Shown one piece after another: positions 1 to 7,821 of a DNA stretch of 38,123 nucleotides. Under the pieces are notes generated by a model that was not told where the DNA came from, did not search any database, and saw nothing but the letters and a program-made list of their open reading frames with translations. Source of the stretch: an uncultured Bacteroidales bacterium (lineage in GTDB: Bacteria > Bacteroidota > Bacteroidia > Bacteroidales > F082); assembly GCA_905234455.1 (NCBI GenBank), contig CAJOIH010000021.1, positions 1 to 38,123 on the forward strand, written 5' to 3'. How positions within the stretch are numbered: the stretch's first letter is position 1; each line of letters opens with the position of its first letter. Made by a program: the position numbers and the translations under genes.

Positions 1-92
1 ATCAAGCCCTCGAACACTTCAAAGTCGGCCTTGTCGCGCAGGATGTTCTTTGCGGCCCAGTCGAGTCTGATAAAATCGTTGTCGGTATACAT
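1..92 (-). CDS. PD-(D/E)XK (Rpn-like) nuclease family protein, 5' fragment
   Basis: Only the first 30 codons are inside the window; the gene runs off the left edge. The visible N-terminus reads MYTDNDFIRLDWAAKNILRD and continues KADFEVFEGL. This resembles the start of the Bacteroidales 'PD-(D/E)XK nuclease family transposase' (Rpn-like) proteins, in which a short 'FIRFDWAxKxLLRxKxxF..LEGFL' segment precedes the nuclease core. The ATG at 92 is supported by a -7 element (TATCTTTG, 116-123) about 24 nt upstream. The catalytic residues are outside the window, so the family call rests on recognition of the N-terminus alone. It is transcribed in the same direction as the AAA-ATPase/nuclease gene upstream but has its own promoter. 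Confidence 0.6.
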   Translation of the reverse strand, partial: MYTDNDFIRLDWAAKNILRDKADFEVFEGL

Positions 93-115
93 ATCTTAAT
101 AGAGTTTTTACGCTG

Positions 116-123
116 CAAAGATA
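116..123 (-). promoter_or_regulatory. -7 promoter element (TATCTTTG) for the left-edge nuclease-like gene
   Basis: The minus strand reads TATCTTTGCAGC, a perfect match to the Bacteroidota -7 consensus TAnnTTTG. It lies 23 nt before the ATG at 92. No clear -33 TTTG was seen at the usual 19-21 nt spacing. Confidence 0.65.
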
Positions 124-136
124 TGTAATATTTTTA

Positions 137-156
137 AATAGTGGGATTTCTGGAAA
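137..156. repeat. 20-bp direct repeat, copy 1 (other copy 1909-1928)
   Basis: aatagtgggatttctggaaa occurs here and, identically and in the same orientation, at 1909-1928. The two copies bracket the AAA-ATPase/PD-(D/E)XK gene and its promoter. The similarity extends imperfectly a few bases further (AAAA-AGTTT-CCAG on the minus strand, with single-base gaps). Copy 2 is part of a complete terminator hairpin; copy 1 keeps only one arm of it. Confidence 0.85.
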
Positions 157-168
157 CTTTTTGCGATG

Positions 169-1788
169 CTATCCGACCACCCAGTCGTTCACTGTGCGTG
201 TCTCGCGCGAGAAGGCGATACCGATCTTCACCACGGGAAGCCCCGTGCCCTCGTAGGGGACGGCATATTCTTTTGTGTCGATCTGTTCCAAGGCTTCTTG
301 GGCTGTGCCCCCGATCTTGATCTCCATCACGCAGGTGGCATCGTTCATGAACACCACCACGTCGGCCTTCCCCAGGGCGGTCTTCACCTCGGTGTACGTA
401 CGGCAGTTGAAAATGGAGAACACCACGTACATCAGCACCTCGTAGTAGGCCTCGAAGCGCGTGAGCTCGTCGAGGTCGCGGTTGCCGTGGTTGAGGTAGG
501 GGATCGAGGCAAAGAATGACTGCATCAGGCGCAAAGCCCCGTCGATGTCGTGCTGGAGAAGCTTGTAGTAAAACCTCCCTGCGAAGCCTTGTGTGTCGTG
601 ACCGGTTACCCCCATCATGGTGACCATGAAGTTCTCCAGGAACCCCACCTTAACTTCAGCGTTGGGGAAGTCGAGGGTGTAGATGTGAGCGTAAGGGTTG
701 TAATCCTTGATGGTGAGGTAGCCGCTCTGGTAGAGCAACGGCAAGGCCGATGTCATGGCCTCGGTGGGCACGTCAAACTGCGACGACGTCACCTCCAGCT
801 TGTCCAGCTCCAAGATATTGGTGTTGTATTTCCGCATTTGCTGGAATAGGAACGACGGCGTGCCCGAGGCAAACCAGTAGTTGCCGATGTTGCCGGTTGC
901 GAAGGCGTACATCAGGCTGAAGGGATTGAAGATGTCGGGCGACTTGGAGCAGAAATGATATCCGTCGTACTGGAGCTTCAGCTTTTGCAGTGTTTCCTCT
1001 GTGGACCAGTTGTTGGCCTTGGCGAGTTCCTCGATGTCGGGCATGAGCACCGTCTCGAGTTCCTCCTTGGTGATGCCGCAGATGGCGGCGAAGGCGGGTT
1101 CCATCGACACGTTGCGCAGGTTGTTGATGGTCGAGAAGATGCTCAGCTGCGAGAACTTGGTGATGCCCGTGATGAAGCAGAACTTGACCATGGCTTCGCT
1201 AGCCTTTAGCTGCACATAAAACTCCTGCATCACATTGCGGAATTGATCGAGTTGTTGTGATTCATGAAGCACGTCGAGCAAAGGAGCGTCATATTCGTCA
1301 ATAATGACAGCGATTTGTTTGCCGGTTTGTTCATACGCCCTGCGAATCAGGCCCCTCAACACATCTCCGGGTGATTTCTCGTTCTCTTTCTTTCCGTATT
1401 TCTCAACCAAGGGGTCAAGCAAAAGCAGCAACACGCGCCGCAATTCATCCGCGGAGGGTTGCCGCTTTGCCGCACTCAAATCCACGTGAAACACGGGATA
1501 GCTTTCCCAGTCCTTTTCCAGCTCCATGATTTTCTTTCCCTCGAAGAATTCTTTTTGGCCTCGGAAATAAGCTGCCAAGGTGGAGCACAGCAGGCTCTTG
1601 CCGAACCGGCGCGGACGGCTGAGGAAGATGTATTTGCTGCTGTGAGCCAATTGCCAAACGAGATCCGTCTTGTCCACATAGACGTAGTCGTTTTTGGTCA
1701 TCTCCGAAAAGGTCTGAATTCCAATGGGATAATTCATGTCATCGTAGTTTTCTCCGACAAAGTTAATAGGTTTTTCCATAGCAGGCAA
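169..1788 (-). CDS. AAA-ATPase-like protein with C-terminal PD-(D/E)XK nuclease domain
   Basis: This 539-residue protein has the two-domain layout of the Bacteroidales AAA-ATPase_like (PF09820-type) / PDDEXK_9 (DUF1703-type) family, which usually occurs in many copies per genome. The N-terminal domain begins at PIGIQTFSEM, passes through VYVDKTDL, and has a Walker A-like loop RPRRFGKS (residues 58-65). A Walker B-like segment, IAVIIDEYDAPLLD, lies near residue 165. The C-terminal domain has the nuclease signature with Asp476, Glu489 and Lys491 (GKADVVVF...MEIKI), so the fold looks catalytically intact. The substrate and role are unknown for the family; links to mobile elements or defence are only inference. 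Met1 (1788), Met4 (1779) or Met18 could each be the start. A TATCTTTG -7 element at 1812-1819 supports one of the first two. The gene is flanked by a 20-bp direct repeat. Confidence 0.85.
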   Translation of the reverse strand: MPAMEKPINFVGENYDDMNYPIGIQTFSEMTKNDYVYVDKTDLVWQLAHSSKYIFLSRPRRFGKSLLCSTLAAYFRGQKEFFEGKKIMELEKDWESYPVFHVDLSAAKRQPSADELRRVLLLLLDPLVEKYGKKENEKSPGDVLRGLIRRAYEQTGKQIAVIIDEYDAPLLDVLHESQQLDQFRNVMQEFYVQLKASEAMVKFCFITGITKFSQLSIFSTINNLRNVSMEPAFAAICGITKEELETVLMPDIEELAKANNWSTEETLQKLKLQYDGYHFCSKSPDIFNPFSLMYAFATGNIGNYWFASGTPSFLFQQMRKYNTNILELDKLEVTSSQFDVPTEAMTSALPLLYQSGYLTIKDYNPYAHIYTLDFPNAEVKVGFLENFMVTMMGVTGHDTQGFAGRFYYKLLQHDIDGALRLMQSFFASIPYLNHGNRDLDELTRFEAYYEVLMYVVFSIFNCRTYTEVKTALGKADVVVFMNDATCVMEIKIGGTAQEALEQIDTKEYAVPYEGTGLPVVKIGIAFSRETRTVNDWVVG

Positions 1789-1811
1789 TGTTTTAAGGTT
1801 AAAATCGCCCG

Positions 1812-1819
1812 CAAAGATA
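1812..1819 (-). promoter_or_regulatory. -7 promoter element (TATCTTTG) for the AAA-ATPase/nuclease gene
   Basis: The minus strand reads TATTATCTTTGCGGGC, a perfect TAnnTTTG. It lies 23 nt upstream of the first ATG (1788). The upstream sequence is very AT-rich and no convincing -33 TTTG was identified. Confidence 0.6.
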
Positions 1820-1895
1820 ATACAAATTTTCTATATTTTCTATTAATTCAATTAATTCTTATCAACATGAATACACCTATAATTAATATACAAAA

Positions 1896-1921
1896 AAATC
1901 CCACCATTAATAGTGGGATTT
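1896..1921 (-). terminator. Intrinsic terminator downstream of the T9SS two-gene unit
   Basis: On the minus strand a perfect 9-bp stem (AAATCCCAC pairing with GTGGGATTT, 8-nt loop) is followed by a run of T (plus-strand A run 1892-1898). It lies about 110 nt downstream of the stop of the gene ending at 2034. It overlaps copy 2 of the 20-bp direct repeat. Confidence 0.75.
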
Positions 1922-1928
1922 CTGGAAA
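1909..1928. repeat. 20-bp direct repeat, copy 2 (other copy 137-156)
   Basis: Identical to 137-156 and in the same orientation. Here it forms the 5' arm and upstream flank of the terminator hairpin on the minus strand. The interval between the copies is the AAA-ATPase/nuclease gene, its promoter and AT-rich spacer. Confidence 0.85.
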
Positions 1929-2033
1929 ACTATTTTGAAGAAAACCATGCGGGGCTTCATTCTATTTGGTGATGACTATGGTAGCATGAGTGTTTTTGTA
2001 ATGAGCTGTTTCATGAGGTTGATGATTGAATTA

Positions 2034-3026
2034 TTAATGTACTGTCGTTATCACTATTTTCCCTGTTTTCACAAACTCACCGCTGCGGAGGTTGTAGGTA
2101 TACACACCACCCGGCAGATGGCGGAAGTCGAGCATCCGTTGGCCTTGGCTGCCGACAAGTTCGACACTCATCACCTTGGCACCAAGGCTGTTGTATATCT
2201 CGACCACGGCTTCCGTCTTGTCGGCCGGGAGTTTGTAATCCACCACAGCCCAAGTCGACGCTGGGTTGGGGCAAAAAACAACCGCGTCATCCTCCGGCAA
2301 TTCCTCTACGTCTTGGTATTCGGTATTGATGTAATCGCAATTGTTGGAATAGTAGCTGACGTGGCCTATTGTTTCGTCTTGGTAGCATCTCAAGGCGCCT
2401 CCCTCGTTTTCGTCCTCGTTAACATGGGAAACGGGAAACAAATAACAGCCCAAAGGTCCAATACGTTCACAAACCCTAACAGTGTAAGGAACACCCCCTC
2501 CAAGATGATACCATCCATAACCATACTCCGAACCTTCCCTATCAATGATATCGATATACTTGAGTTCCAGCCCATTCACCCACATCGTCCCTTTTGCTTC
2601 AACAACGACAGAACCGGCATTCCCTCCCGATGTCAGTTCATAATAATGGGATGGCAACGGCCAGGAGTCACCAACCTCAGCGTCAAAATCGAACCATAGC
2701 TGGAAGCCTTGCTCCCCATACAAATATACCTTGTTGTCCACACACGCTACGTACTCATTAAGTCCTTGCTTATAATCGTTCAAAGTCTGGGTTAGCTGAT
2801 TATAAACGTAATTCCACTTGACAAGCTTTACGCAATCAACGTCATCAACGACCGTGTCTTTCTCTACCATAACATGTTGGTACCCGTAAGTGAAAAAATC
2901 TCCGAATCCATAATACCATTCTGCGCCCACTGGTGCGAACTCATGGGTCTGGGCCCAACCATCTCCAGCAGACAGAAACAAGAGCAAAAGACAGGCAGCG
3001 TTGGTTGAAAAAAGTAATCGTTTCAT
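2034..3026 (-). CDS. Exported T9SS-sorted protein of unknown function
   Basis: The 330-residue product starts with a signal peptide (hydrophobic core AACLLLLFLSAG, likely cleavage after GWAQ). It ends with a type A T9SS sorting domain: FCPNPASTWAVVDY, then VEIYNSLGAKV, then GGVYTYNLRSGEFVKTGKIV. It is therefore predicted to cross the inner membrane by Sec and the outer membrane by T9SS. The central ~210 residues are rich in Tyr, Trp and Gly (for example EWYYGFGDFFTYGYQ) and match no domain I can name. Its gene starts 11 nt after the stop of the metalloprotease gene (3038-6523), so the two probably share a transcript. The last ~40 residues closely resemble the same part of that neighbour, sharing GSQGQ and VKTGKIVI, which suggests duplication of the CTD region. 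Confidence 0.8.
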   Translation of the reverse strand: MKRLLFSTNAACLLLLFLSAGDGWAQTHEFAPVGAEWYYGFGDFFTYGYQHVMVEKDTVVDDVDCVKLVKWNYVYNQLTQTLNDYKQGLNEYVACVDNKVYLYGEQGFQLWFDFDAEVGDSWPLPSHYYELTSGGNAGSVVVEAKGTMWVNGLELKYIDIIDREGSEYGYGWYHLGGGVPYTVRVCERIGPLGCYLFPVSHVNEDENEGGALRCYQDETIGHVSYYSNNCDYINTEYQDVEELPEDDAVVFCPNPASTWAVVDYKLPADKTEAVVEIYNSLGAKVMSVELVGSQGQRMLDFRHLPGGVYTYNLRSGEFVKTGKIVITTVH

Positions 3027-3037
3027 TTTGTTTGTTT

Positions 3038-6000
3038 TTATTTAGCTATCACTATTTTTCCAGTTTTCACGATCTCTCCACAGCGGAAGACGTAATAGTA
3101 AATGCCATTAGCCAAACCACTTACATCAAGAGTCTTTTGTCCTTGGCTGCCGTGGAGTTCGGCGTTTAACACAATCATTCCCATGATGTTTGAAAGAACC
3201 AATTCGGCAAATTCCATGCCAGACGGGATGCTGTATTCAATTAAAATCCCTGTTGTTGCGGGATTGGGAGTTATTTCGATAGTTGGTCCCGAACCATCTT
3301 CGGAAGGCACTCCAGAGAACGAAGCCGCATTTCTATCACTTTCAGTATTTGGCAGATCCAGGCATGATAAATCCGAAATCCTATCCGAAACCCGGGAAAG
3401 CAACACCTCTGCCAACGACTGAGAATAGCCGCATCCAGCATTTGCAATTTCTTCCACCATCCGGACTTCCAATTCCGTCATTTCAAATATCGAGCGCCCA
3501 CTTTCAAAAAGCGCTTGATATAATTCGAGCAAACGGACATAATCGGTGTGGTCTAGTAATTCACGACCTTGGAGACCGTAATGCTCAGGAATACGATTTG
3601 CCAGGTCCAGAGCTTCATTATAATTCCCCTCTCTGATAAACGATGCAACGATCATTCGGTCGGACGTCACGTCGTGGATGTTCTCCAACCACTGACGGAT
3701 TCTGCTTGAATCGGCAAGACTGTCTTTCAACAAATAACGAACCACATCCTCTGCCGCACGCGTAAAGTCATGGGAGTATTGTCCCATTTGTGACAACAGT
3801 TCCGTCCTTGCCGTAACAGTGTGGGCTCTTCTTTTCAATTCGTCAATCATCTCGGGAGCCATCGGATCCTTCTTTTCTTCGAGATATCTCAAAAGCCTTA
3901 GGTCTTTCAACAGGTCGGGGTTTGCCGAATAAACATCAAACACGTCCTGATTGTTGAACACATCCTCACGGCTGGCCACCGCTGACAATACGTCTTCGGA
4001 CAGAAAAGGAGAAAGCAATAACAGTGTTTTTTTAACGTGCCTTATTTCTTCAATTGTTGCCCCGTTAATCATGGAAAGCAACGCACTAGTATTACCTCCG
4101 TCAAGCTGTTCGCTATATCGCTGTGATGCCGACTCAAACAACTGATAAGCCGAGAGGTATTCCTGCTCCAACCCGTCCAAATCTTCTCTTGTGAGGTCGT
4201 GGTTACGAGAAGCACAGGCATTTGTGTTAACGGACGCTATGTCATTAACTTGAAATATTTTTGTGGGGGAGGGGGCTTGACCGATAATGCTTGAATAATA
4301 ATAATTGATCACATAATCTCCACCATTATAGAATTGGTATTGGCTTCCGCTAAAAACATTGGCGGCCGGCAGAGCCGAGCTTCCCTGTTCTCTCCGGATA
4401 CCCGAAACGGTATTCAATTCGCTTTGGACATAGAAATCAATACTGTTATTGTTGTTTTCGTTGCATGTGTATAAAAGTCCTTGAGGACGGTAACTTCCTA
4501 TAGGATTTCCGTCGTTGTTTTGGCCTATAGCCGCATTGGCACACGATAAACCGCTAAAAGTGTTGTTTGATATGTGATTGTCGGAACTTGAATTATGAAC
4601 GCCTATGCCATAGGTTTCACTTGAGGTGTTTTGAACAGATTCGAAACGGTTGTCCTCGATGCAAAAATGGTCAACGCCCGAGGTAAAGACACCATAGGAG
4701 CAATCGGAATCATCGCCTATGTAAAATGCGTTGTCGACCACGTTGATAAAAGAACTGTTCTTTGCCATAATACCAAACTTGTTGTTGTCGAATATTGAAC
4801 GGCTAACTGAAAAAGTAATGGGATTAATCCCAAGGGTTGCCGCATCGATTCCCGAATAAAAACCAGTAAACGAGGAAGAAACATAATTGGACCTGGGAAC
4901 AGTATCGTTACGCAAACCCGTAATTGGCAGATGAGCCACCTCAAAGCCTGCATCATAAGCTGTGATGCCGTTACAGAAAGGTGAGACATCTGAAAGATTT
5001 CGGTCTGTTGAGAACTCACAACCGGCGAAAGATATGCCTTTGATTCCGTTCAACTCCACATGTTCATTGAACGACGAAGTGCCTAAGAAATCATGATCGA
5101 TTTCAAAAGTACAGCTTCTAAAAAAGGCATTGTAATCGGCTTCTTGATTTGTCTGAGGGTCTATGTTAACATAAGACATCACCTTAACGGCTTTTGAATT
5201 GTTCCGGAAAATGGCATTGTCGGCATGAACTATACCTCCCGTGTATGCTCTCATCCCGGGTCTCCATAATTGCACCGCGCAAATCGCATTCTCAATGGTC
5301 GCTCCGTTAATAAGCTCGAGATAGCCTTGACGATATGATCCATTTTGCAAAAACTGGTTTTCATTTCGATATCCCCAAACTTCAATTCCATTCCACATTA
5401 AGTCACATTTATTCGTAAGGACAGCTCCATCCAAAACCAAACGTCCACCTTGTTTAACAACAATAGAAGCACCTTGTGGCATGTGTATTTGACAATTCTT
5501 TATTGTAAGTTGAGCCCCGTTGCCAATGATTAAATTATTTTTCATAATTCTGTCATTCTCCCATGTTAACACCTCTCCTTCGTCTAGTTCATACTCTAGT
5601 TCATTCTGATTAATAGAGCAATAGTCGTCATATATAAATAACAACATGTCGTTCATCAATGTATAATGTATTCTTCCTAATTGTTCTGGTGTAATAGCTC
5701 TATGACCCGAATAGTCCATCAGGTTGTTTGAACAGTATGGCGTTTGACAATTCCAAGTAGGGCAAGGGTCGAATCCCGGAAGGTAGACCTCGCTATATAG
5801 GGGAGTGTCCAAGCAAAAATCATCATGATCACTGCAAATATCACCACTTTGCATTGTGTGATGCAAGGACAAGACGTGTCCGATTTCATGAACGAGAAGC
5901 CACGCATTTCCCCAAAAACCGCTAGCACCAGCGCCAGTATTATAAAGTTGCCAAGCCCCGCCGATTATTACGGATTTATTTCCAGTTACATGTGTTTTAC

Positions 6001-6523
6001 CAACACATGTCGTATTAGAGCTTTCATTATAAACAAAGAACACATTTATCTGACTGTCAGCAAATTCACAATAATAAGCCACATCATCCCAACTTAATTT
6101 GGTTGGCTCATCAAAAAAGGTATAACTATTGCTATCGTAATGAAAATATACACTTTCTAATTTTAGTCTGATTTTTGTGGGTAAGGCGGGGGTGTTATTA
6201 CCCAAAGGAAGATTCATTGCCTGATTTTGAGCCAGCATGGAATTAGCATTGTTTATCAAAATATCAGAATAATCATAAGCCGTAAAACTGCAATTCCCAT
6301 TACCGTCATCAAAAGGAGTAAAGTTATAAAGGCTGTCTGATTTCATCATAAAATGGAAGTTGACCTTGACATTTTTAGTACTTGTGTATTCGTCTGGAAT
6401 ATATTCTAATGTGGACGAAACTCTAATTAATGATGTGTCAGGGTCATTCGTTTCACAGATGAACTGTTGTGCGGAAGAAAAACAGGGAAGACAAATTAAG
6501 ATAATCAAAAATATTTTTTTCAT
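3038..6523 (-). CDS. T9SS-sorted M43-type zinc metalloprotease with beta-helix region
   Basis: This 1161-residue secreted protein starts with a signal peptide (MKKIFLIILICLPCFSSAQQ). A metallopeptidase domain covers about residues 50-300. It has the zinc motif HEIGHVLSLHH (His212, Glu213, His216, His222), a downstream Cys-rich segment (CSDHDDFCLDTP) and a Met-turn region NNLMDYSG near 267-273. This layout is that of the M43 pappalysin-like family, except that the Gly normally found between the second and third His is Ser219. Residues from about 330 to 780 contain short repeated turns (GNGAQLTIKNCQI, GGRLVLDGAVL, NSSFINVVDNAF, CIEDNRFESV) typical of a right-handed parallel beta-helix. A helical, charged region follows, and the protein ends with a type A T9SS sorting domain (ITPNPATTGILIEYS...GKIVIAK). 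The likely role is an extracellular or surface-attached protease; substrate unknown. The gene is AT-rich compared with the core genes further right. Confidence 0.8.
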   Translation of the reverse strand: MKKIFLIILICLPCFSSAQQFICETNDPDTSLIRVSSTLEYIPDEYTSTKNVKVNFHFMMKSDSLYNFTPFDDGNGNCSFTAYDYSDILINNANSMLAQNQAMNLPLGNNTPALPTKIRLKLESVYFHYDSNSYTFFDEPTKLSWDDVAYYCEFADSQINVFFVYNESSNTTCVGKTHVTGNKSVIIGGAWQLYNTGAGASGFWGNAWLLVHEIGHVLSLHHTMQSGDICSDHDDFCLDTPLYSEVYLPGFDPCPTWNCQTPYCSNNLMDYSGHRAITPEQLGRIHYTLMNDMLLFIYDDYCSINQNELEYELDEGEVLTWENDRIMKNNLIIGNGAQLTIKNCQIHMPQGASIVVKQGGRLVLDGAVLTNKCDLMWNGIEVWGYRNENQFLQNGSYRQGYLELINGATIENAICAVQLWRPGMRAYTGGIVHADNAIFRNNSKAVKVMSYVNIDPQTNQEADYNAFFRSCTFEIDHDFLGTSSFNEHVELNGIKGISFAGCEFSTDRNLSDVSPFCNGITAYDAGFEVAHLPITGLRNDTVPRSNYVSSSFTGFYSGIDAATLGINPITFSVSRSIFDNNKFGIMAKNSSFINVVDNAFYIGDDSDCSYGVFTSGVDHFCIEDNRFESVQNTSSETYGIGVHNSSSDNHISNNTFSGLSCANAAIGQNNDGNPIGSYRPQGLLYTCNENNNNSIDFYVQSELNTVSGIRREQGSSALPAANVFSGSQYQFYNGGDYVINYYYSSIIGQAPSPTKIFQVNDIASVNTNACASRNHDLTREDLDGLEQEYLSAYQLFESASQRYSEQLDGGNTSALLSMINGATIEEIRHVKKTLLLLSPFLSEDVLSAVASREDVFNNQDVFDVYSANPDLLKDLRLLRYLEEKKDPMAPEMIDELKRRAHTVTARTELLSQMGQYSHDFTRAAEDVVRYLLKDSLADSSRIRQWLENIHDVTSDRMIVASFIREGNYNEALDLANRIPEHYGLQGRELLDHTDYVRLLELYQALFESGRSIFEMTELEVRMVEEIANAGCGYSQSLAEVLLSRVSDRISDLSCLDLPNTESDRNAASFSGVPSEDGSGPTIEITPNPATTGILIEYSIPSGMEFAELVLSNIMGMIVLNAELHGSQGQKTLDVSGLANGIYYYVFRCGEIVKTGKIVIAK

Positions 6524-6681
6524 ACAATTTTCATATATAATGGTTTGTTAGATTTTTATTAATTTCTGATAATCAGTATAGTAATAATAAATTTTTAATC
6601 TTGTCGGTTTTGGATTGCTAAGTGTCGAATTACAAGTATGTTTTAATATTTATTTTGTTTGTTAGTTTTTAATAATCAAAG

Positions 6682-7284
6682 CTACTGCTGTTGAATTACC
6701 TTGTCGGAATAAGTTGTTCCGTCGTCCATTATTACCCGGAGCGTGTAAGTACCTGCGGGCAGCTCGCCCATGCGAACGCTTTCCAGGCCCTCGCTTTGGG
6801 TGCGGAGCAGGCGGCCTTGAAGGTCGTAGAGCTCCACCGCCGAAGGCTGGACGTCGGGTGAGTATTCAACGCGGAGCAGGTCGTCCACGGGGTTGGGGAA
6901 GAAACGGTAGGGCTTCAACAGCAGCCTCTCCTCCTTCACCGAGCAGTAGCCTTCGGAAGTGATCTTAAGGACGTAAGGACAAGCGTTGAAAATGTTGGCT
7001 GGGTTTGGGCTGCCTTGTCCCGTAAGCAGGCACCCGCCGTCGTGGGTTGATATGAAATTGGAAATCACATGGTACTCCTGGGCCCCGCCGTACCATCGTT
7101 TCCATATCAGGTTCAGGTCCGTGTCGAGCTTGCATACGGCCACCTGCTGGGGATCACCGTAATGGCCGGTGTAGGTGGAGTAGCAGAAATACACTTCGCC
7201 GTTGTTCACCACGATGGGGTTCCGGGCTTGGATGTTGGCGCAAAACCACGTTAACAAGCCAGCAACCAAGACAATTCTTTTCAT
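6682..7284 (-). CDS. Short T9SS-sorted exported protein
   Basis: The 200-residue protein has a signal peptide (MKRIVLVAGLLTWFCANIQA) and a C-terminal T9SS type A domain: FFPNPVDDLLRVEYS, then VELYDLQGRLLRT, then LPAGTYTLRVIMDDG. The middle contains LDTDLNLIWKRWYGG, TSGG-like DGGCLLTGQG and YVLKITSEG. These resemble one or two blades of the repeat proteins often found with this sorting domain in Bacteroidales, where they normally occur in several copies. The short body suggests a minimal or internally deleted member. It starts 35 nt after the DUF3244 gene stop, so the two may be co-transcribed. No enzymatic motif is visible. Confidence 0.75.
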   Translation of the reverse strand: MKRIVLVAGLLTWFCANIQARNPIVVNNGEVYFCYSTYTGHYGDPQQVAVCKLDTDLNLIWKRWYGGAQEYHVISNFISTHDGGCLLTGQGSPNPANIFNACPYVLKITSEGYCSVKEERLLLKPYRFFPNPVDDLLRVEYSPDVQPSAVELYDLQGRLLRTQSEGLESVRMGELPAGTYTLRVIMDDGTTYSDKVIQQQ

Positions 7285-7319
7285 GGTTAAAATTTAATGA
7301 GTTAAACAATGATTTGTGA

Positions 7320-7688
7320 TTAATCCGTCACCTCGAACTCGCCGTAGTACACGTCGCCGTTGGGCAGGGTGAAATAGACGATGTAGCTGCCGGTGTTGGT
7401 GATGTAGATGTCGACGCCATTTGGGGTGGGAGTCACGCGGGTGGTCACCTCCCAACCCATGGCCGACACCACCTCAACACTGACCTGCCCGAGGTTCTCA
7501 AGGAAAACGACGGAAAGCACATGGCCTTCGATGGTGGCCTGGATGGAGTTTCCTTTGGGAACACCTTGGACATGGGACTCTTTGATTTGAATGTGGCTGT
7601 AACCTTCCGTAGTGTCGTTGCCACAACACCACGTTGCCGATAATAACAGGCAAAGCATCAGTGCAAATTGTTTGATCTCGTGTCGCAT
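7320..7688 (-). CDS. DUF3244-like small exported protein
   Basis: With the start at 7688 (MRHEIKQFALMLCLLLSATW) the product has 122 residues and a good signal peptide. An upstream in-frame ATG at 7724 would place 12 charged residues before it and is less likely. The mature part reads like DUF3244, a small beta-sandwich family of Bacteroidota: SIQATIEGHVLSVVFLENLGQVSVEV, given here only in outline, then GVDIYITNTGSYIVYFTLPNG and a final YYGEFEV strand. No catalytic residues are expected and its function is unknown. It lies upstream of the short T9SS gene on the same strand. A weak TATTTTCG sequence about 20 nt upstream could be a degenerate -7 element. Confidence 0.65.
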   Translation of the reverse strand: MRHEIKQFALMLCLLLSATWCCGNDTTEGYSHIQIKESHVQGVPKGNSIQATIEGHVLSVVFLENLGQVSVEVVSAMGWEVTTRVTPTPNGVDIYITNTGSYIVYFTLPNGDVYYGEFEVTD

Positions 7689-7756
7689 ACCAGTGATTTT
7701 ATAATTAGCGACCCGAAAATACATAGAACAAACAAAACTGGAGCGGTTTTTTTGGT

Positions 7757-7790
7757 TGAAAAAAGTTGCCGGTTTTTAATCAACAACTTG
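7757..7790 (-). terminator. Possible terminator after the TPR/HTH gene
   Basis: On the minus strand AAGTTG (7784-7789) can pair with CAACTT (7763-7768) across a 15-nt loop, followed by a T run into TTTTTTC. The stem is only 6 bp and the loop is large, so this is tentative. It lies about 30 nt past the stop at 7822. Confidence 0.35.
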
Positions 7791-7821
7791 TTTTACAGTA
7801 GTTTATGACAACCTCTTTTGT

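Noticed and set aside
169..1788. Defence island or toxin-antitoxin system at the left edge
   Set aside because: The families seen (AAA-ATPase/DUF1703-type and Rpn-like) are abundant in Bacteroidales without proven defence roles, and no recognised defence or antitoxin gene is visible in the sequenced part.
6677..6684. TAGCTTTG (minus strand) as a promoter of the metalloprotease gene
   Set aside because: It matches TAnnTTTG but overlaps the stop codon of the upstream gene and is about 150 nt from the ATG; no -33 support. No better promoter was found in 6524-6681, so the promoter remains unassigned.
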